In this document: piece by piece, positions 16,432 to 26,700 of the stretch
How the letters are laid out: each line of letters begins with the position of its first letter
Position numbering within the stretch: the stretch's first letter is position 1
Position numbers and translations under genes: made by a program
Assembly (NCBI GenBank): GCA_945860955.1
Contig: CAMATH010000051.1
Span: forward strand, 1 to 52,781
Direction of reading: 5' to 3'
DNA: 52,781 nt
Origin: Planctomicrobium piriforme
Lineage (GTDB): Bacteria > Planctomycetota > Planctomycetia > Planctomycetales > Planctomycetaceae
The notes under the pieces: model-generated
The model's input: the letters and a program-made list of their open reading frames with translations, nothing else
The model's database searches: none
What the model was told of the DNA's origin: nothing

Positions 16432-16487
16432 GAGCCGCGCCCGTCAGGAAGCGGTATCGAACCCCCGCTGCCTGACGGGCGCGGCTC
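16432..16487. repeat. Palindromic repeat family A, copy 2
   Basis: The left arm begins GAGCCGCGCCCGTCAGGAAG and the right arm reads CCGCTGCCTGACGGGCGCGG followed by CTC. The arms form a stem of more than 20 bp with few mismatches. It lies exactly between two convergent genes, a place where a bidirectional stem-loop could end both transcripts, though no T-tract follows. Confidence 0.85.
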
Positions 16488-16503
16488 TGCGTCACCCCGC
16501 CGC

Positions 16504-17811
16504 TCACCGAATTCCGACAGTCGCACACATTCCACCAACCGCGGCTTCTTCCGCAAGCTGACGGACTTCGATGCCGGCGGCGATCAGTCGTCCGACATCG
16601 TCCGCCACGAGGTCATCATCGGGGCGAATGAGAATCGCGACAACCGCGTACCCACGTCGGCGGAGCGAACCGAGCGCGATCGCTGTCTCCGCGGAGGCTT
16701 CGGGCAATAACGCGACCACGGTCGCATCTCGCGGCAGCCGGCTGGAAGCTTCCAGAATCAGTTGGGCCGCCGTCAACCCGTCGGTCAGTTCCGCCCGAGC
16801 CAGCGCTTCAAGGATCCTCTGAAACTGTTCCGGCCCGCGCCGGGTTTCCACGATGACCGGACGCAACCGATCACTTGGGGTTTGCGTCGATGCCGTCTCA
16901 CGCGCCAGATCCCGCGTGCGGAATTCCCGCCGACAGCCTTCCGTTCGAACCCGGTCGGCGGCGTCCCGTGCATTCGTCACCAGTCCAATCTGTTGCCCCA
17001 TTTGGTAAACCGCGTTCGCCAGTGAGGCGGCGGCCGTGATCGCCAGCTCGGATCGGACCGGTTCAAACCGATCGGGATAGCCGGACCGGTGAAAGTCGAG
17101 CAGCAATGTCATCCCCGCGATGCACGACGGCTCGTACATTTTGCAGTGCAGTTTTCCGGTGCGGGCGGTCGCCCGCCAATGGACACGATTCAACGGATCG
17201 CCGTTCTGATACTCGCGGACGCCAGAAATGCGTGTAGGATCTTCGAACAACCGGTGTGTCAATCGCACCTCGCCAATCGGACGCCGCGAGGCGATGTCGT
17301 ATCCTTCCAGCGGTATGACTTTGGGGTACACCAATACGAAGAGAGGCTCGGTGTCGACACGGAATCGCCGGTGGAGGCCGAACAGGTCACCGCTTTCAAG
17401 CAACAGCGGTCCGATCTGGTAGTAGCCGCGCATCAGAAACCGCACCTGATACAGCAGCGACTTCTGCTCCCCGGGCGGGATCTGCAGAATGGCGGTTCGC
17501 TTGCCGTCGACTTCGATGCGGGGCGGTCGCTGTTGCAGCGCGTCACGGGGAACGGAATCTTCGAGAATCAGCCATGCGACGCGAAACGTCCCGCGATTTT
17601 TCACATTGACGATCACCGCGACCTTGTCGCCGATCTCCGCCGACAGCCGGCTGCATTCGCGATTGGCCGACAGATTCTCAATCCACTCGCGGGCAAAGAA
17701 TCGGCTGACCAGCATCACTCCCAGCAGCGCGTACATCGCGTAGACCAGCAGTCCCAACTGGAACACATAGCCAATGATCAGCAGGGCAATCGCACCGAGA
17801 ACCCAGCGCAT
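16504..17811 (-). CDS. DUF58 domain-containing membrane protein
   Basis: A 435-residue protein. Two hydrophobic segments in the first 40 residues (LGAIALLIIGYVFQLGLLVYAMYALLG) anchor it; then comes a beta-sandwich region and the DUF58 core with its hallmark REYQNGDPLNRVHWRATART, resembling a von Willebrand A-like fold. The C-terminal third (about 340-435) is a further domain with strands such as DATVVALLPE. DUF58 proteins accompany MoxR AAA+ ATPases, probably as their target; the molecular role is not known. Its start codon overlaps the last base of the MoxR stop, so the two are translationally coupled. Confidence 0.9.
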   Translation of the reverse strand: MRWVLGAIALLIIGYVFQLGLLVYAMYALLGVMLVSRFFAREWIENLSANRECSRLSAEIGDKVAVIVNVKNRGTFRVAWLILEDSVPRDALQQRPPRIEVDGKRTAILQIPPGEQKSLLYQVRFLMRGYYQIGPLLLESGDLFGLHRRFRVDTEPLFVLVYPKVIPLEGYDIASRRPIGEVRLTHRLFEDPTRISGVREYQNGDPLNRVHWRATARTGKLHCKMYEPSCIAGMTLLLDFHRSGYPDRFEPVRSELAITAAASLANAVYQMGQQIGLVTNARDAADRVRTEGCRREFRTRDLARETASTQTPSDRLRPVIVETRRGPEQFQRILEALARAELTDGLTAAQLILEASSRLPRDATVVALLPEASAETAIALGSLRRRGYAVVAILIRPDDDLVADDVGRLIAAGIEVRQLAEEAAVGGMCATVGIR

Positions 17812-18764
17812 CAGGCACCACTTTTCGACAACGTGGGAACCGGCGTCTCGGTGAGGATTTCGGTCACGACGGCCGCGGGAGTCACTTTGCGCAGCCGACT
17901 TTCCGGACGGATAATGATGCGATGCGACAGGACGGCGGGTGCCATGCGTTTCACGTCGTCGGGGAGTACGAAATCGTTCCCCCGAATCGCCGCCACCGCC
18001 TGGGCGCACCGAAACAGCGCCATCGACGCCCGGGGACTCCCCCCCAGGGCGATGTCGTCGTGGTCACGGGTGTTGCGCACAATCGACACGATGTAGTCGC
18101 GGACCTTGGGGTCAACGTAGATATCGCGAATCGCCTGCTGACAGGCGATCACTTCGTCGGCCGTCACCACCGCGTCGAGCGTATCGATGGGATGTCCCTT
18201 GCGCAGCAGGTCGAGCATTTTGCCCTCTTCCTCGGCGGCAGGGTACCCGAGCGAGAGACGCACCATGAACCGGTCAAGCTGCGCCTCTGGGAGTGGAAAC
18301 GTCCCCTCATGATCGACCGGATTCTGGGTCGCGATCACAAGAAACGGAGCGTCGAGCAGATAGGTCTGTCCATCGACGGTGACATGCCGCTCAGCCATCG
18401 CTTCGAGCAGCGCCGCCTGCGTGCGCGGTGTCGTGCGGTTGATTTCGTCGGCGAGGACAATTTGCGCGAAGATCGGCCCCGGTCGAAATTCAAACTCCGT
18501 CGACTTGGGATTGAAGATCGAGGCCCCGGTGATGTCGTTGGGGAGCAGGTCGGGAGTGCATTGCACGCGCTTGAACGAGCAGCCCACACTCGCCGCGAGC
18601 GCCCGGGCCAACATCGTCTTCGCGACCCCCGGCACATCTTCGAGCAGGATATGTCCCTCGCAGAAATAGGCCACCAATGCCAGGACGATTTCCTGCCGTT
18701 TGCCGATAATCACCTTTTCGATGTTGCCAATGATCTTTTTGGCGGTAGGAGTGACCTGCGACAT
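17811..18764 (-). CDS. MoxR family AAA+ ATPase
   Basis: A 317-residue chaperone-like ATPase. Walker A is GVAKT in LLEDVPGVAKTMLARAL (lysine 49), Walker B is IVLADEINR (102-110), followed by the family motif ATQNPVDHEGTFPLPEAQLD and sensor 2 region GGSPRASMAL. MoxR proteins assist folding or cofactor insertion and usually act with DUF58 and VWA proteins, matching the coupled downstream gene. The start at 18764 (MSQVTPTAKK) is chosen by family length; the frame continues upstream to 18842 without similarity. Confidence 0.93.
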   Translation of the reverse strand: MSQVTPTAKKIIGNIEKVIIGKRQEIVLALVAYFCEGHILLEDVPGVAKTMLARALAASVGCSFKRVQCTPDLLPNDITGASIFNPKSTEFEFRPGPIFAQIVLADEINRTTPRTQAALLEAMAERHVTVDGQTYLLDAPFLVIATQNPVDHEGTFPLPEAQLDRFMVRLSLGYPAAEEEGKMLDLLRKGHPIDTLDAVVTADEVIACQQAIRDIYVDPKVRDYIVSIVRNTRDHDDIALGGSPRASMALFRCAQAVAAIRGNDFVLPDDVKRMAPAVLSHRIIIRPESRLRKVTPAAVVTEILTETPVPTLSKSGA

Positions 18765-19070
18765 TCCGGGGGGCTTTCGGGCGCGAACGCGATGAGATCG
18801 AAGTGGAGAGAACGAAGCATCTGCACGAACAGATGCAGTCAACGACGAGATTTGTCTGGAAGCGGTATCGTCGAGGGATCATACGGAGTCGGATATGTCT
18901 GCCGCCATGGAATTTGAAGCGGCTCTGGGTCCAGTGTCCAATGGCGTGTGTGGCGAGTGGGGTCTGGTTCGCGACATCTGTTCCGATCACTCCGCGTCAA
19001 GGTACAATGACATCCAGCACGTCCCCGAACCACACCTCGAATCGCTCCCTCTTCTTCGCCCCCCCCCTCC
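18765..19070. other. Divergent promoter region, 306 bp
   Basis: This lies between the divergent MoxR and DUF983 genes and should hold both promoters. A hairpin (GCATCTG 18817-18823, CAGATGC 18830-18836, six-base loop) is the only structure seen. No convincing -10/-35 boxes could be chosen. The last 30 bases before the DUF983 ATG are C-rich and contain no Shine-Dalgarno sequence. Confidence 0.4.
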
Positions 19071-19466
19071 ATGCCCCGCCCCCCCACTTCCACGCTCATC
19101 GGTCGCGCCCTGCGGCTCCAATGTCCACGGTGCGGTGAAGGCTCGATGTTTTCGGGGCTTTTCAAGACCCGCGAGCGGTGTCCGCACTGTCAACTGAAGT
19201 TCGAACGGGAGCCGGGGTATTTTCTCGGTTCCATCTACCTCAACTACGGACTCACCGCGTTCGTTTCGACGGCGGTCTGGGTGGTGCTACGATTCGGGTA
19301 CGGATTTCCCGCGCGGAATGTGATGATCGGCCTGGTCGCGTTTTGCGTTCTCTTTCCATCGTTCTACTTTCGCTACGCCCGGGCGTTGTGGGTGGCACTC
19401 GACTTGCGGTTCGATGAGAGCCAGTTCGTCGACCTGCCCAAAACGCCCCCCAAGGATTCGCCATGA
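19071..19466 (+). CDS. DUF983 domain-containing membrane protein
   Basis: A 131-residue small membrane protein. The N-terminus has the DUF983 zinc-ribbon-like motif CPRCGEGSMFSGLFKTRERC followed by PHC, then EPGYFLGSIYLNYG and two membrane helices (about 60-78 and 85-103). Function of the family is not known. It overlaps the next gene by four bases (ATGA), so both are made from one transcript. Confidence 0.85.
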   Translation: MPRPPTSTLIGRALRLQCPRCGEGSMFSGLFKTRERCPHCQLKFEREPGYFLGSIYLNYGLTAFVSTAVWVVLRFGYGFPARNVMIGLVAFCVLFPSFYFRYARALWVALDLRFDESQFVDLPKTPPKDSP

Positions 19467-19807
19467 AAGACCACGAGATCGTCGACGTTTACACCGCCGC
19501 CAGCGTTGTCGAGGCGCATTTTCTCCGTGGAATTCTGGCCGACGAGGGGATTGAGGCGCATGTTGTCGGCGATTTCCTGGAGGGGTCGACGTTTCTGCTC
19601 CCCACGGTGACCCAACCCCACGTGTGGGTCCATACCAATGACGCCGAACGGTCACGAGAGATTCTGACCGCCTGGGAACGTTCGCGCGAAACCCGCTCGG
19701 AGAATGACCGGGCTCCCGCGACCTGGAAGTGCCCGACGTGTGGTTCGGAGGTGGATGCCGAGATGGATCTGTGCTGGCAATGCCAGACACCGCGCGTGGG
19801 ATATTAA
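19463..19807 (+). CDS. DUF2007 domain protein with C-terminal zinc ribbon
   Basis: A 114-residue soluble protein. The first 70 residues match the DUF2007 fold (VDVYTAASVVEAHFLRGILADEGI and a later strand PHVWVHTNDAERSREIL), related to PII-like signalling folds. The C-terminus adds a four-cysteine ribbon, CPTCGSEVDAEMDLCWQC. The family is annotated as putative signal-transducing; the ligand is unknown. It overlaps the DUF983 stop (ATGA), and two zinc-ribbon-bearing proteins in one operon suggest joint function, which is an inference. Confidence 0.82.
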   Translation: MKDHEIVDVYTAASVVEAHFLRGILADEGIEAHVVGDFLEGSTFLLPTVTQPHVWVHTNDAERSREILTAWERSRETRSENDRAPATWKCPTCGSEVDAEMDLCWQCQTPRVGY

Positions 19808-19925
19808 AGACCGTCCCGGATAAAATCTGTTTTGTGGCTGGGTTCCACTCCGTAGCGTGGATTTAAACCCTCGCGTGTTGAGTAGCGTCTCCAGGAAGAT
19901 CAACGATTGACAGCTTGACCTCCAC

Positions 19926-20286
19926 TGCGGCGCAGCCGCCGGTCGCATCCCGATAGGGATGCAATACAGTAGCCGGGGGTCGCAGCGCAGCGGAGACCCC
20001 CGGATAGCCGTGTTGAATGGAGTGCATCCCGGAGGGATGCCAGAATCGTGGTTGACGTGTGAGACTCTCGACTAGGTTTCAGCGTTTCGCAGTATACGAG
20101 AGAATCGCTCTCGTGCCTGTCTGGCAGTCGGAAATTGTGAATTGTGACCGAAATAGCAGAATACGTTTCTGGCATCCCTCCGGGATGCTGTCCCTGACAC
20201 GCCGCTTCCCGGGGGTCTGCGCTGCGCTTCGACCCCCGGCTACTTTCTGGCATCCCATTCGGGATGCCGCGGCGGCTCCGCCGCGA
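19926..20286. repeat. Composite inverted repeat of GGATGC and CCGGGGGTC modules
   Basis: The left arm reads, in order: a GCGGCGCAGCCGCC-like palindrome (19926 on), GCATCCC-GATA-GGGATGC (19945-19962), CCGGGGGTC...GACCCCCGG, and GCATCCC-GGA-GGGATGC (ends near 20040). The right arm (from about 20172) shows the same modules mirrored: GGCATCCCTCCGGGATGC, CCGGGGGTCT...GACCCCCGG, GGCATCCC-ATTC-GGGATGCC, then GCGGCGGCTCCGCCGC. About 130 bp of ordinary sequence lie between. The arrangement resembles REP/BIME-type elements; no transposase is present. Confidence 0.8.
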
Positions 20287-20304
20287 TAAACCCAACAAAA
20301 CGAC

Positions 20305-20344
20305 GGGGAGGGTAACGTGGATTTTAAGCCACGTTACCCTCCCC
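20305..20344 (-). terminator. Perfect 16-bp hairpin after the RND pump gene (GGGAGGGTAACGTGG repeat, copy 2)
   Basis: GGGGAGGGTAACGTGG (20305-20320) pairs perfectly with CCACGTTACCCTCCCC (20329-20344) around eight bases. On the minus strand it starts five bases after the pump stop codon and is followed by GTCGTTTTGTT, so it could act as a Rho-independent terminator for the efflux operon. It is also a copy of the element at 10433-10470. Confidence 0.6.
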
Positions 20345-20348
20345 ACAA

Positions 20349-23300
20349 TCACTCCCGCCGCGCTTCCCTCAGATCAACCAGCCACTGAATCACCGCGAAG
20401 AACACCGGGGTCAGAAAGATCCCGAACAGGGTGACACCCAGCATTCCCGCGAAGACCGCCACCCCCAGCGTCCGCCGCATCTCGGCTCCCGCCCCCGAGC
20501 CAACGACCAATGGCACCACGCCGAGAATGAACGCCAGCGAGGTCATGATGATCGGCCTTAACCGCAGCCGGCATGCCTCAAGCGTCGCCTCGCGCCGACT
20601 GATTCCCAGCTCTCTCCGGGCGCGGGCGAACTCCACAATCAGAATCGCGTTCTTGCACGCGAGCCCCACCAGCACCACAAACCCAACCTGTGTGAAAATG
20701 TTGATATCCATGCCGGCGATCCGGATTCCGATGATCGAACAGAGTAAACACATCGGCACGACCAGAATCACCGCCAATGGCAGCGACCAGCTTTCATACT
20801 GAGCCGCCAAGACCAGAAAGACCAACAGCACCGCGAGAATGAACGCGTAGGTCGCGGTGTCCCCGGCGGCAAGCTGAAACAGCGCCAGCTCGGTCCACTC
20901 GGCTCGCATCGACTGCAGCAACTGGCCGTCCGAAACCTCCCCGAGCTTGGTGATCGCCTGCCCGGAACTCGTGCCCGGTGCCGCGTCGGCGTTGATGGCG
21001 GCGGCGGAGTAGAGGTTGTACCGCAGCAACATCACGGGACCACTCACCTCGGAAACCGAAAGGACCGAGCCGAGCGGGACCATTTCTCCTTCGCGGTTCC
21101 GCAGTTTCAACCGTTGAATGTCGGCGATCTGCATGCGGAACTTCGCGTCGGCCTGAACGTTCACTTGCCAGGTTCGTCCAAAGCGGTTGAAGTCGTTGAT
21201 ATACAGCGATCCAAAGCAAATCTGCAGGGTCGAGAAGACGTCACTCATCGAGACCCCCATCGTCTTGACGGCGGTGCGGTCGATCTCCAGCGACAACCAG
21301 GTGGTGTCCGCCCGGAAACTCGTGAACACGCCGTTGAGATCCGGCGTCTCGTTGCCATCCTGAACAATCGCCTGACTCACTTTTTGCAACGCCGCCAGTC
21401 CGAAGTTCCCCCGATCTTCCACAATCAGTTTGATTCCTCCCGCCGTCCCCAAACCATCAATGGGTGGTGCCCCCAACACGTTGACGACCGCGTTCGCCTG
21501 CTGCTCGCGGCACAATTCCCGCAACTCCCCGGCGATGACGTCGGCCGACCGTCCCGATGTCACTCGCTCGGCAAAATCGTCGAGCATCACGTAGAGCGTG
21601 CCAAAGTTGGAAGCGTTGGACGACAACAGGGCTGACGTTCCCGCGACCGCCAGAGTATGTTTCACCCCGCGAACGTCACCTGCCAAAGCCTCCAGTTCAC
21701 GCATCACGCCGGCGGTCCGGTCGACCGCGGAGGAATCGGGAAGCCGCACATCGACGAGCAGGTACCCCTTGTCCTGCTGAGGAATGAACCCCGTCGGAGT
21801 CGAAACGAACAACTGATGCGTGTACGCGACCAGCCCGACGTAGACCAGCAGCACTAGAACGGCGACACGCAACAACCCACGCACAAGCAGTACATATCCT
21901 CCGGTCAACGCCTGGAATCCGCGGTTGAACATCGCGAACGACCACGACAGCAATCGGTCGCAGATCGAGCCGGCCAACCAACCGACAATCAACCCCACCG
22001 CGCCAACTCCCAGTTTGATCCACGGGAGCTGATGTGCCGGGAATTGAGCGAGTGCCGTCGGATTCACTTGAGTGATCACTTCGAGACCGAACCGCCACGC
22101 CAGAAATCCGGCGAGCAGTCCAAAGATCGGCCGGGGGAGAACGCCACCATGTCCCACTTCGCGTGGCTTGAGCAGGATGACCGCCAGCGCGGGACTGAGC
22201 GTTAGTGAATTGAACGCTGAGATCACAGTGGAAATCGCTATGGTCAGTGCGAACTGGCGAAAGAACTCACCGACGATGCCCGAGATGAACGCGCAGGGAA
22301 CAAACACCGCCGACAGCACCAACCCGACCGCGACGACTGGGCCGGCGACTTCCGACATCGCCTGAACGGCAGCGGCCCGTGGGGCGAGTCCATCTTCAAT
22401 ATGTCGTTCGATCGCCTCGACCACGACAATCGCGTCGTCCACGACAATTCCAATCGCCAGCACCAGTCCGAACAGCGTCAGAGTATTCAGACTGAATCCG
22501 CAGGCGACCATGGCGGCGAAGGTTCCCACGATGGCGACGGGAACGGCGACCAGCGGAATGATCGCCGCCCGCCACCCTTGCAGAAACACCAGAACGACAA
22601 TCGCCACCAGAATCACCGCGTCGCGGAGCGCGATGAAGACCTCGTCGACCGATTCCTGAATGAACGGCGTCGTGTCGTAAACAATGGCGTAATCGAGTCC
22701 CTCGGGAAACCGCGTCTTGAGTTCGTCCATGCGGGTTCGCACGTTGCGGGCCGTTTCGAGCGCGTTGGTTCCCGGCAACTGGTAAATCGACAGTGCCACC
22801 GTGGGTCGGCTGTCGAGTGTGCAGACCTGGTCGTACGCGAGCGCCCCGAGTTCAATCCGCGACACATCCCGCAGCCGAACCAGCCGGCCCTCGCGGTCGG
22901 ATCGCAAAATCATGTCGCCAAACTGTTCCTGGTCGCTCAAGCGTCCCAAAGTGTTCATTGTGTACTGGAACACTTGGCCCGAATCGACGGGGGGTTGGCC
23001 GATCTGGCCGGCGGCGACTTGCGCGTTCTGTTGCTCCACCGCCAGCACGATATCGCTGGCGGTCAGGTGTCGTACCGCCATACGGTCGGGATCGAGCCAG
23101 ACCCGCATGCTGTAATCCCGCTGCCCAAGAAACGAGATGTCCCCTACGCCGTGCAGTCGCGACAGCTCGTCCCGCAATTGAATCGTGGCGTAGTTGCTGA
23201 GGTAGAGATTGTCGCGGGAAGCGTCCGGAGAAAACAAATTGACGATCATCAAAACGTTGGGCGACTTCTTCTTCACTGTGACGCCGCGCCGACGAACCAG

Positions 23301-23663
23301 CTCTGGCAGAATCGGCTGTGCCAGCGCGACCCGGTTCTGCACCATCACTTGGGCGAGGTTGAGGTCCGTCCCCGGGCGAAACGTGACGGTCAAACGGTAG
23401 GTGCCGTCGTTGGTACACTGCGACGCCATGTAGACCATCGACTCGACGCCATTGACCTGCTGCTCAATGGGGGCGGCGACCGTGTCCGCGACGACCTGCG
23501 CGTTCGCGCCGGGATAGACCGCCGACACTTCCACCGTCGGCGGGGTGATGTCGGGGTACTGCGTCACCGGCAGCACGAACAGCCCGACCGTTCCCGCCAG
23601 CGTGATGACGATGGAGAGTACGGCGGCGAAGATCGGGCGATCGATGAAGAAGCGGAAAAACAT
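20349..23663 (-). CDS. RND efflux pump, HAE1/AcrB type (second of two)
   Basis: A 1104-residue inner-membrane proton-driven transporter. The N-terminus MFFRFFIDRPIFAAVLSIVI is typical. The proton-relay aspartates D409 and D410 lie in GIVVDDAIVVVEAIERH, and the partner lysine is in GLACKNAILIVEFA near the C-terminus. The two large periplasmic loops are present. Residues about 500-580 carry an extra segment of roughly 55-60 residues with two hydrophobic stretches, absent from its neighbour. It is the distal gene of adaptor-pump-pump, 118 bp after the first pump. Substrate unknown; the set resembles MdtABC-like heteromeric systems. Confidence 0.93.
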   Translation of the reverse strand: MFFRFFIDRPIFAAVLSIVITLAGTVGLFVLPVTQYPDITPPTVEVSAVYPGANAQVVADTVAAPIEQQVNGVESMVYMASQCTNDGTYRLTVTFRPGTDLNLAQVMVQNRVALAQPILPELVRRRGVTVKKKSPNVLMIVNLFSPDASRDNLYLSNYATIQLRDELSRLHGVGDISFLGQRDYSMRVWLDPDRMAVRHLTASDIVLAVEQQNAQVAAGQIGQPPVDSGQVFQYTMNTLGRLSDQEQFGDMILRSDREGRLVRLRDVSRIELGALAYDQVCTLDSRPTVALSIYQLPGTNALETARNVRTRMDELKTRFPEGLDYAIVYDTTPFIQESVDEVFIALRDAVILVAIVVLVFLQGWRAAIIPLVAVPVAIVGTFAAMVACGFSLNTLTLFGLVLAIGIVVDDAIVVVEAIERHIEDGLAPRAAAVQAMSEVAGPVVAVGLVLSAVFVPCAFISGIVGEFFRQFALTIAISTVISAFNSLTLSPALAVILLKPREVGHGGVLPRPIFGLLAGFLAWRFGLEVITQVNPTALAQFPAHQLPWIKLGVGAVGLIVGWLAGSICDRLLSWSFAMFNRGFQALTGGYVLLVRGLLRVAVLVLLVYVGLVAYTHQLFVSTPTGFIPQQDKGYLLVDVRLPDSSAVDRTAGVMRELEALAGDVRGVKHTLAVAGTSALLSSNASNFGTLYVMLDDFAERVTSGRSADVIAGELRELCREQQANAVVNVLGAPPIDGLGTAGGIKLIVEDRGNFGLAALQKVSQAIVQDGNETPDLNGVFTSFRADTTWLSLEIDRTAVKTMGVSMSDVFSTLQICFGSLYINDFNRFGRTWQVNVQADAKFRMQIADIQRLKLRNREGEMVPLGSVLSVSEVSGPVMLLRYNLYSAAAINADAAPGTSSGQAITKLGEVSDGQLLQSMRAEWTELALFQLAAGDTATYAFILAVLLVFLVLAAQYESWSLPLAVILVVPMCLLCSIIGIRIAGMDINIFTQVGFVVLVGLACKNAILIVEFARARRELGISRREATLEACRLRLRPIIMTSLAFILGVVPLVVGSGAGAEMRRTLGVAVFAGMLGVTLFGIFLTPVFFAVIQWLVDLREARRE

Positions 23664-23781
23664 GGGGAAGTTGCGAAGTGTCGTTGGGGAGAGAGTGACG
23701 TGTGATCTGGCCCGGTGGGGCGGGGACGATCACAGTCCTCGTGTCCCGTGCCTGCGGAATGGGGAATTCACTGGCTCGATT

Positions 23782-26700
23782 TCATTCCAGGGAGGACGTT
23801 GCCGGTAAAACCTGCCCGGGAATGTGTTCTCCGATCGAGGCGGTCGTGGATTCCAAGGGCTGCTCCACCCGGGTGATGCGAAGTGAATCGCCGGAACGAA
23901 CGGGGCGGGGGCCTGTGACCATATCGGGCGCGCGTCGCAGGCGGTGCACCAGCGGTCGCCACAGGAATCCCAACCGCAGCGCGTCGAGAGCCTTCGCGCC
24001 GAAATCGCGAAGTCCCCGACGGCGAAAGAACCGCCATTCAGTCGCCTGGTCGATCACATAGAAAAAGACGGGCGTCAGAAAGACACCAAACAGGGTGACA
24101 CCCAACATTCCGCTGAAGACGGCGGTCCCCAACGTGCGGCGCATCTCGGCTCCCGCCCCTCTTGCGATCACCAGTGGCAACACCCCCAGGATGAACGCGA
24201 ACGAGGTCATCATGATCGGCCGCAACCGCAATTCGCAGGCATGGAGCGTCGCCGTTCTGCGGTCGGCGCCCGCGTCCCGCCTCATTTTTGCGAATTCCAC
24301 AATCAGAATCGCGTTCTTGCACGCCAGCCCGATCAGCACTACAAAGCCAATCTGCGTGAAGATATTGACATCCATCGAGGCGTAATCCACCCCCAAAAGG
24401 GAACACAAGACGCACATCGGGACCACCAGGATCACCGCGAGCGGCAACGTCCAGCTTTCGTACAGAGCCGCCAGCACTAGAAACACGAATCCGACAGACA
24501 ACCAGAACACCATCATCCCCGTGTTGCGGGAAATCCGCTCGAGATAGGTGATCTCGGTCCAGTCAGCCGCCATCGATTTCGGCAATTCGTCCGCCGCCAG
24601 TTTTTCCAGCATCGCGATCGCCTGACCCGTGCTGTATCCCGCCGTCACGTTTCCCTGAATCGCGGCCGCCGGGTACATGTTGTAGCGGGTCAACACCAGC
24701 GGACCGCTTTTCATCCGAAAATTCGCGACCGACCCCAGCGGCACCATGTCGCCGTGCGCGTTGCGGACCTTGAGTTTGTGCACGTCGTCGAGATCGTCGC
24801 GATAGACGCCGTCGGCCTGCACGATCACCTGCCACGTTCTGCCGAACCGATTGAAGTCATTGACATAGCGTGACCCCAGATACGCCTGCATCGTCGCGAA
24901 AACATCCCCCAGCGCGACACCATGCTTGAGACACTTCTCCCGGTCGACGTCGGCGTACATCTGCGGAGAATTCGCCTTGTAGACTGTGAACAAGCCGGTC
25001 ACTTCGGGCTGCTGATTCCCCAGTTTGATCAGGGCGTCGGTTTGCTGCTGCAACTCGTCGAGCTGCATGTCGCCCCGCTGTTCGACCATGAGTTTGAATC
25101 CCCCCGCGCGCCCCAGTCCGGAAACCGCCGGGGGCGGAAAAATGTTGACGATCGCCTCGGGGATTTCGTCGGTGATCCGCTGACGGAGTTTTGTCATGAT
25201 CACTTCCGCGGTCAGACCTTTCTCTGCCCGTTCCTGAAACCCCTTGAGAATGATGAACATCGAACCGAAGTTCGAACCGTAGGCGCTCAGCAGAAACGAA
25301 TTCCCCGCGACGGAGTTCACGTTCTTCACGCCGTCGGTATTCATGACGATCTGTTCGATCTTCGCGACCGTGGCCCGAGTGCGCAGCGCCGCAGCCGAAT
25401 CGGGCAACTGGACACTGGCGACAAGGTACCCCTTGTCCTGTGTCGGGATGAATCCGGTGGGAAGCCGCGAGTATTCCCAACTCGTTAGCCAGATCAGTCC
25501 AACATAGACCAGCAGAACCAGAACGGGAACCCGCAGCAGCTTACCGACGACCGCCGTGTAGGCTCGGGTCGACGCGAGAAAGGCTCGGTCGAACAACCAG
25601 AACAGCCAGCCCAACAGCAGATCGAGCAGCCAGGTCAGGGGATCGCGTTTCGCCGACTTCGGCCGTAACAACAAGGCGGCGAGCGCCGGACTTAAGGTCA
25701 GCGAGTTGATCGTCGAGATCACCGTGGAGACGGCGATCGTCAGGGCGAACTGCCGAAAGAACTGTCCCACGATCCCCGAAACGAACGCGCACGGAACAAA
25801 CACCGCCGAGAGAACCAGCCCCACCGCGATCACCGGACCCGAGACCTCGTCCATCGCCTGAATGGCGGCGGCGCGCGGAGTCAGCCCCCGTTCGATGTGA
25901 TGTTCCACCGCTTCGACCACCACGATCGCGTCATCGACCACAATGCCGATGGCCAGAACCAGTCCGAACAGGGTCAGGTTGTTGATGCTGAAACCCGCCA
26001 GAGACATCGCGGCGAATGTTCCCATGATCGCGACCGGTACCGCGACCAACGGAATGACCGCGGCCCGCCACCCCTTGAGAAACACCAGCACCACCAGCGC
26101 GACCAGAATGACCGCGTCGCGCAACGCATGAAACACCTCGGTGATGGACTCGCGAATGAACGGCGTGGTGTCGTAGCCGATCTCGTAGGCGATTCCCTCG
26201 GGGAAATCGACCGAGACCTCCTTCATTTTCCGCCGGATCATCTCGGCGGTTTCCAGCGCGTTGGCGCTCGGCAGTTGAAAAATCGCCAGCCCGACCGTTG
26301 GCTTTGCGTCGAAGCGGTTCGCGACATCCTGCGAGCGCGCGCCAAGTTCCACCCGGCCAATATCGCGGATCCGGACCTTCTGTCCCCGCGGACCGACCCG
26401 CACAATGATCTGTTCAAATTCCTCGGGTTCGATGAGCCGACCGCGCGTTGTCAGCGGGATCTGCACGAGATTCCCTTCGTCGGCCGGGGGCTGCCCCACC
26501 TGTCCCAGCGAAATCTGCATGTTCTGTTCGCGAATCGCCGCGACGACGTCGGTCACAGCCAACTTGCGAACCGCCAGTTTGTCCGGATCGACCCAGACCC
26601 GCATGCTGTAATCGCGCTGCCCGAAAACCAGCACCTCGGCAATCCCCGGCAATCGGGAGAGTTCGTCGCGAATCCGCAACAGGGCGTAGTTGCTGAGGTG

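Larger units (their letters stand above)
19808..20348. other. Repeat-filled intergenic region, 541 bp
   Basis: This lies between the DUF2007 stop and the stop of the minus-strand RND pump (convergent). Nearly all of it is palindromic repeat: a nested inverted-repeat structure (19926-20286) and a strong hairpin (20305-20344). Frames crossing it are translations of the repeats and are not called. Confidence 0.7.

Noticed and set aside
19926-20286. CRISPR array
   Set aside because: Units are palindromic, arranged in mirror order and lack equal-length spacers; no cas genes are present.
22401-23705. 434-codon plus-strand frame opposite the RND pump
   Set aside because: Shadow of the pump gene, very rich in arginine, histidine and aspartate.
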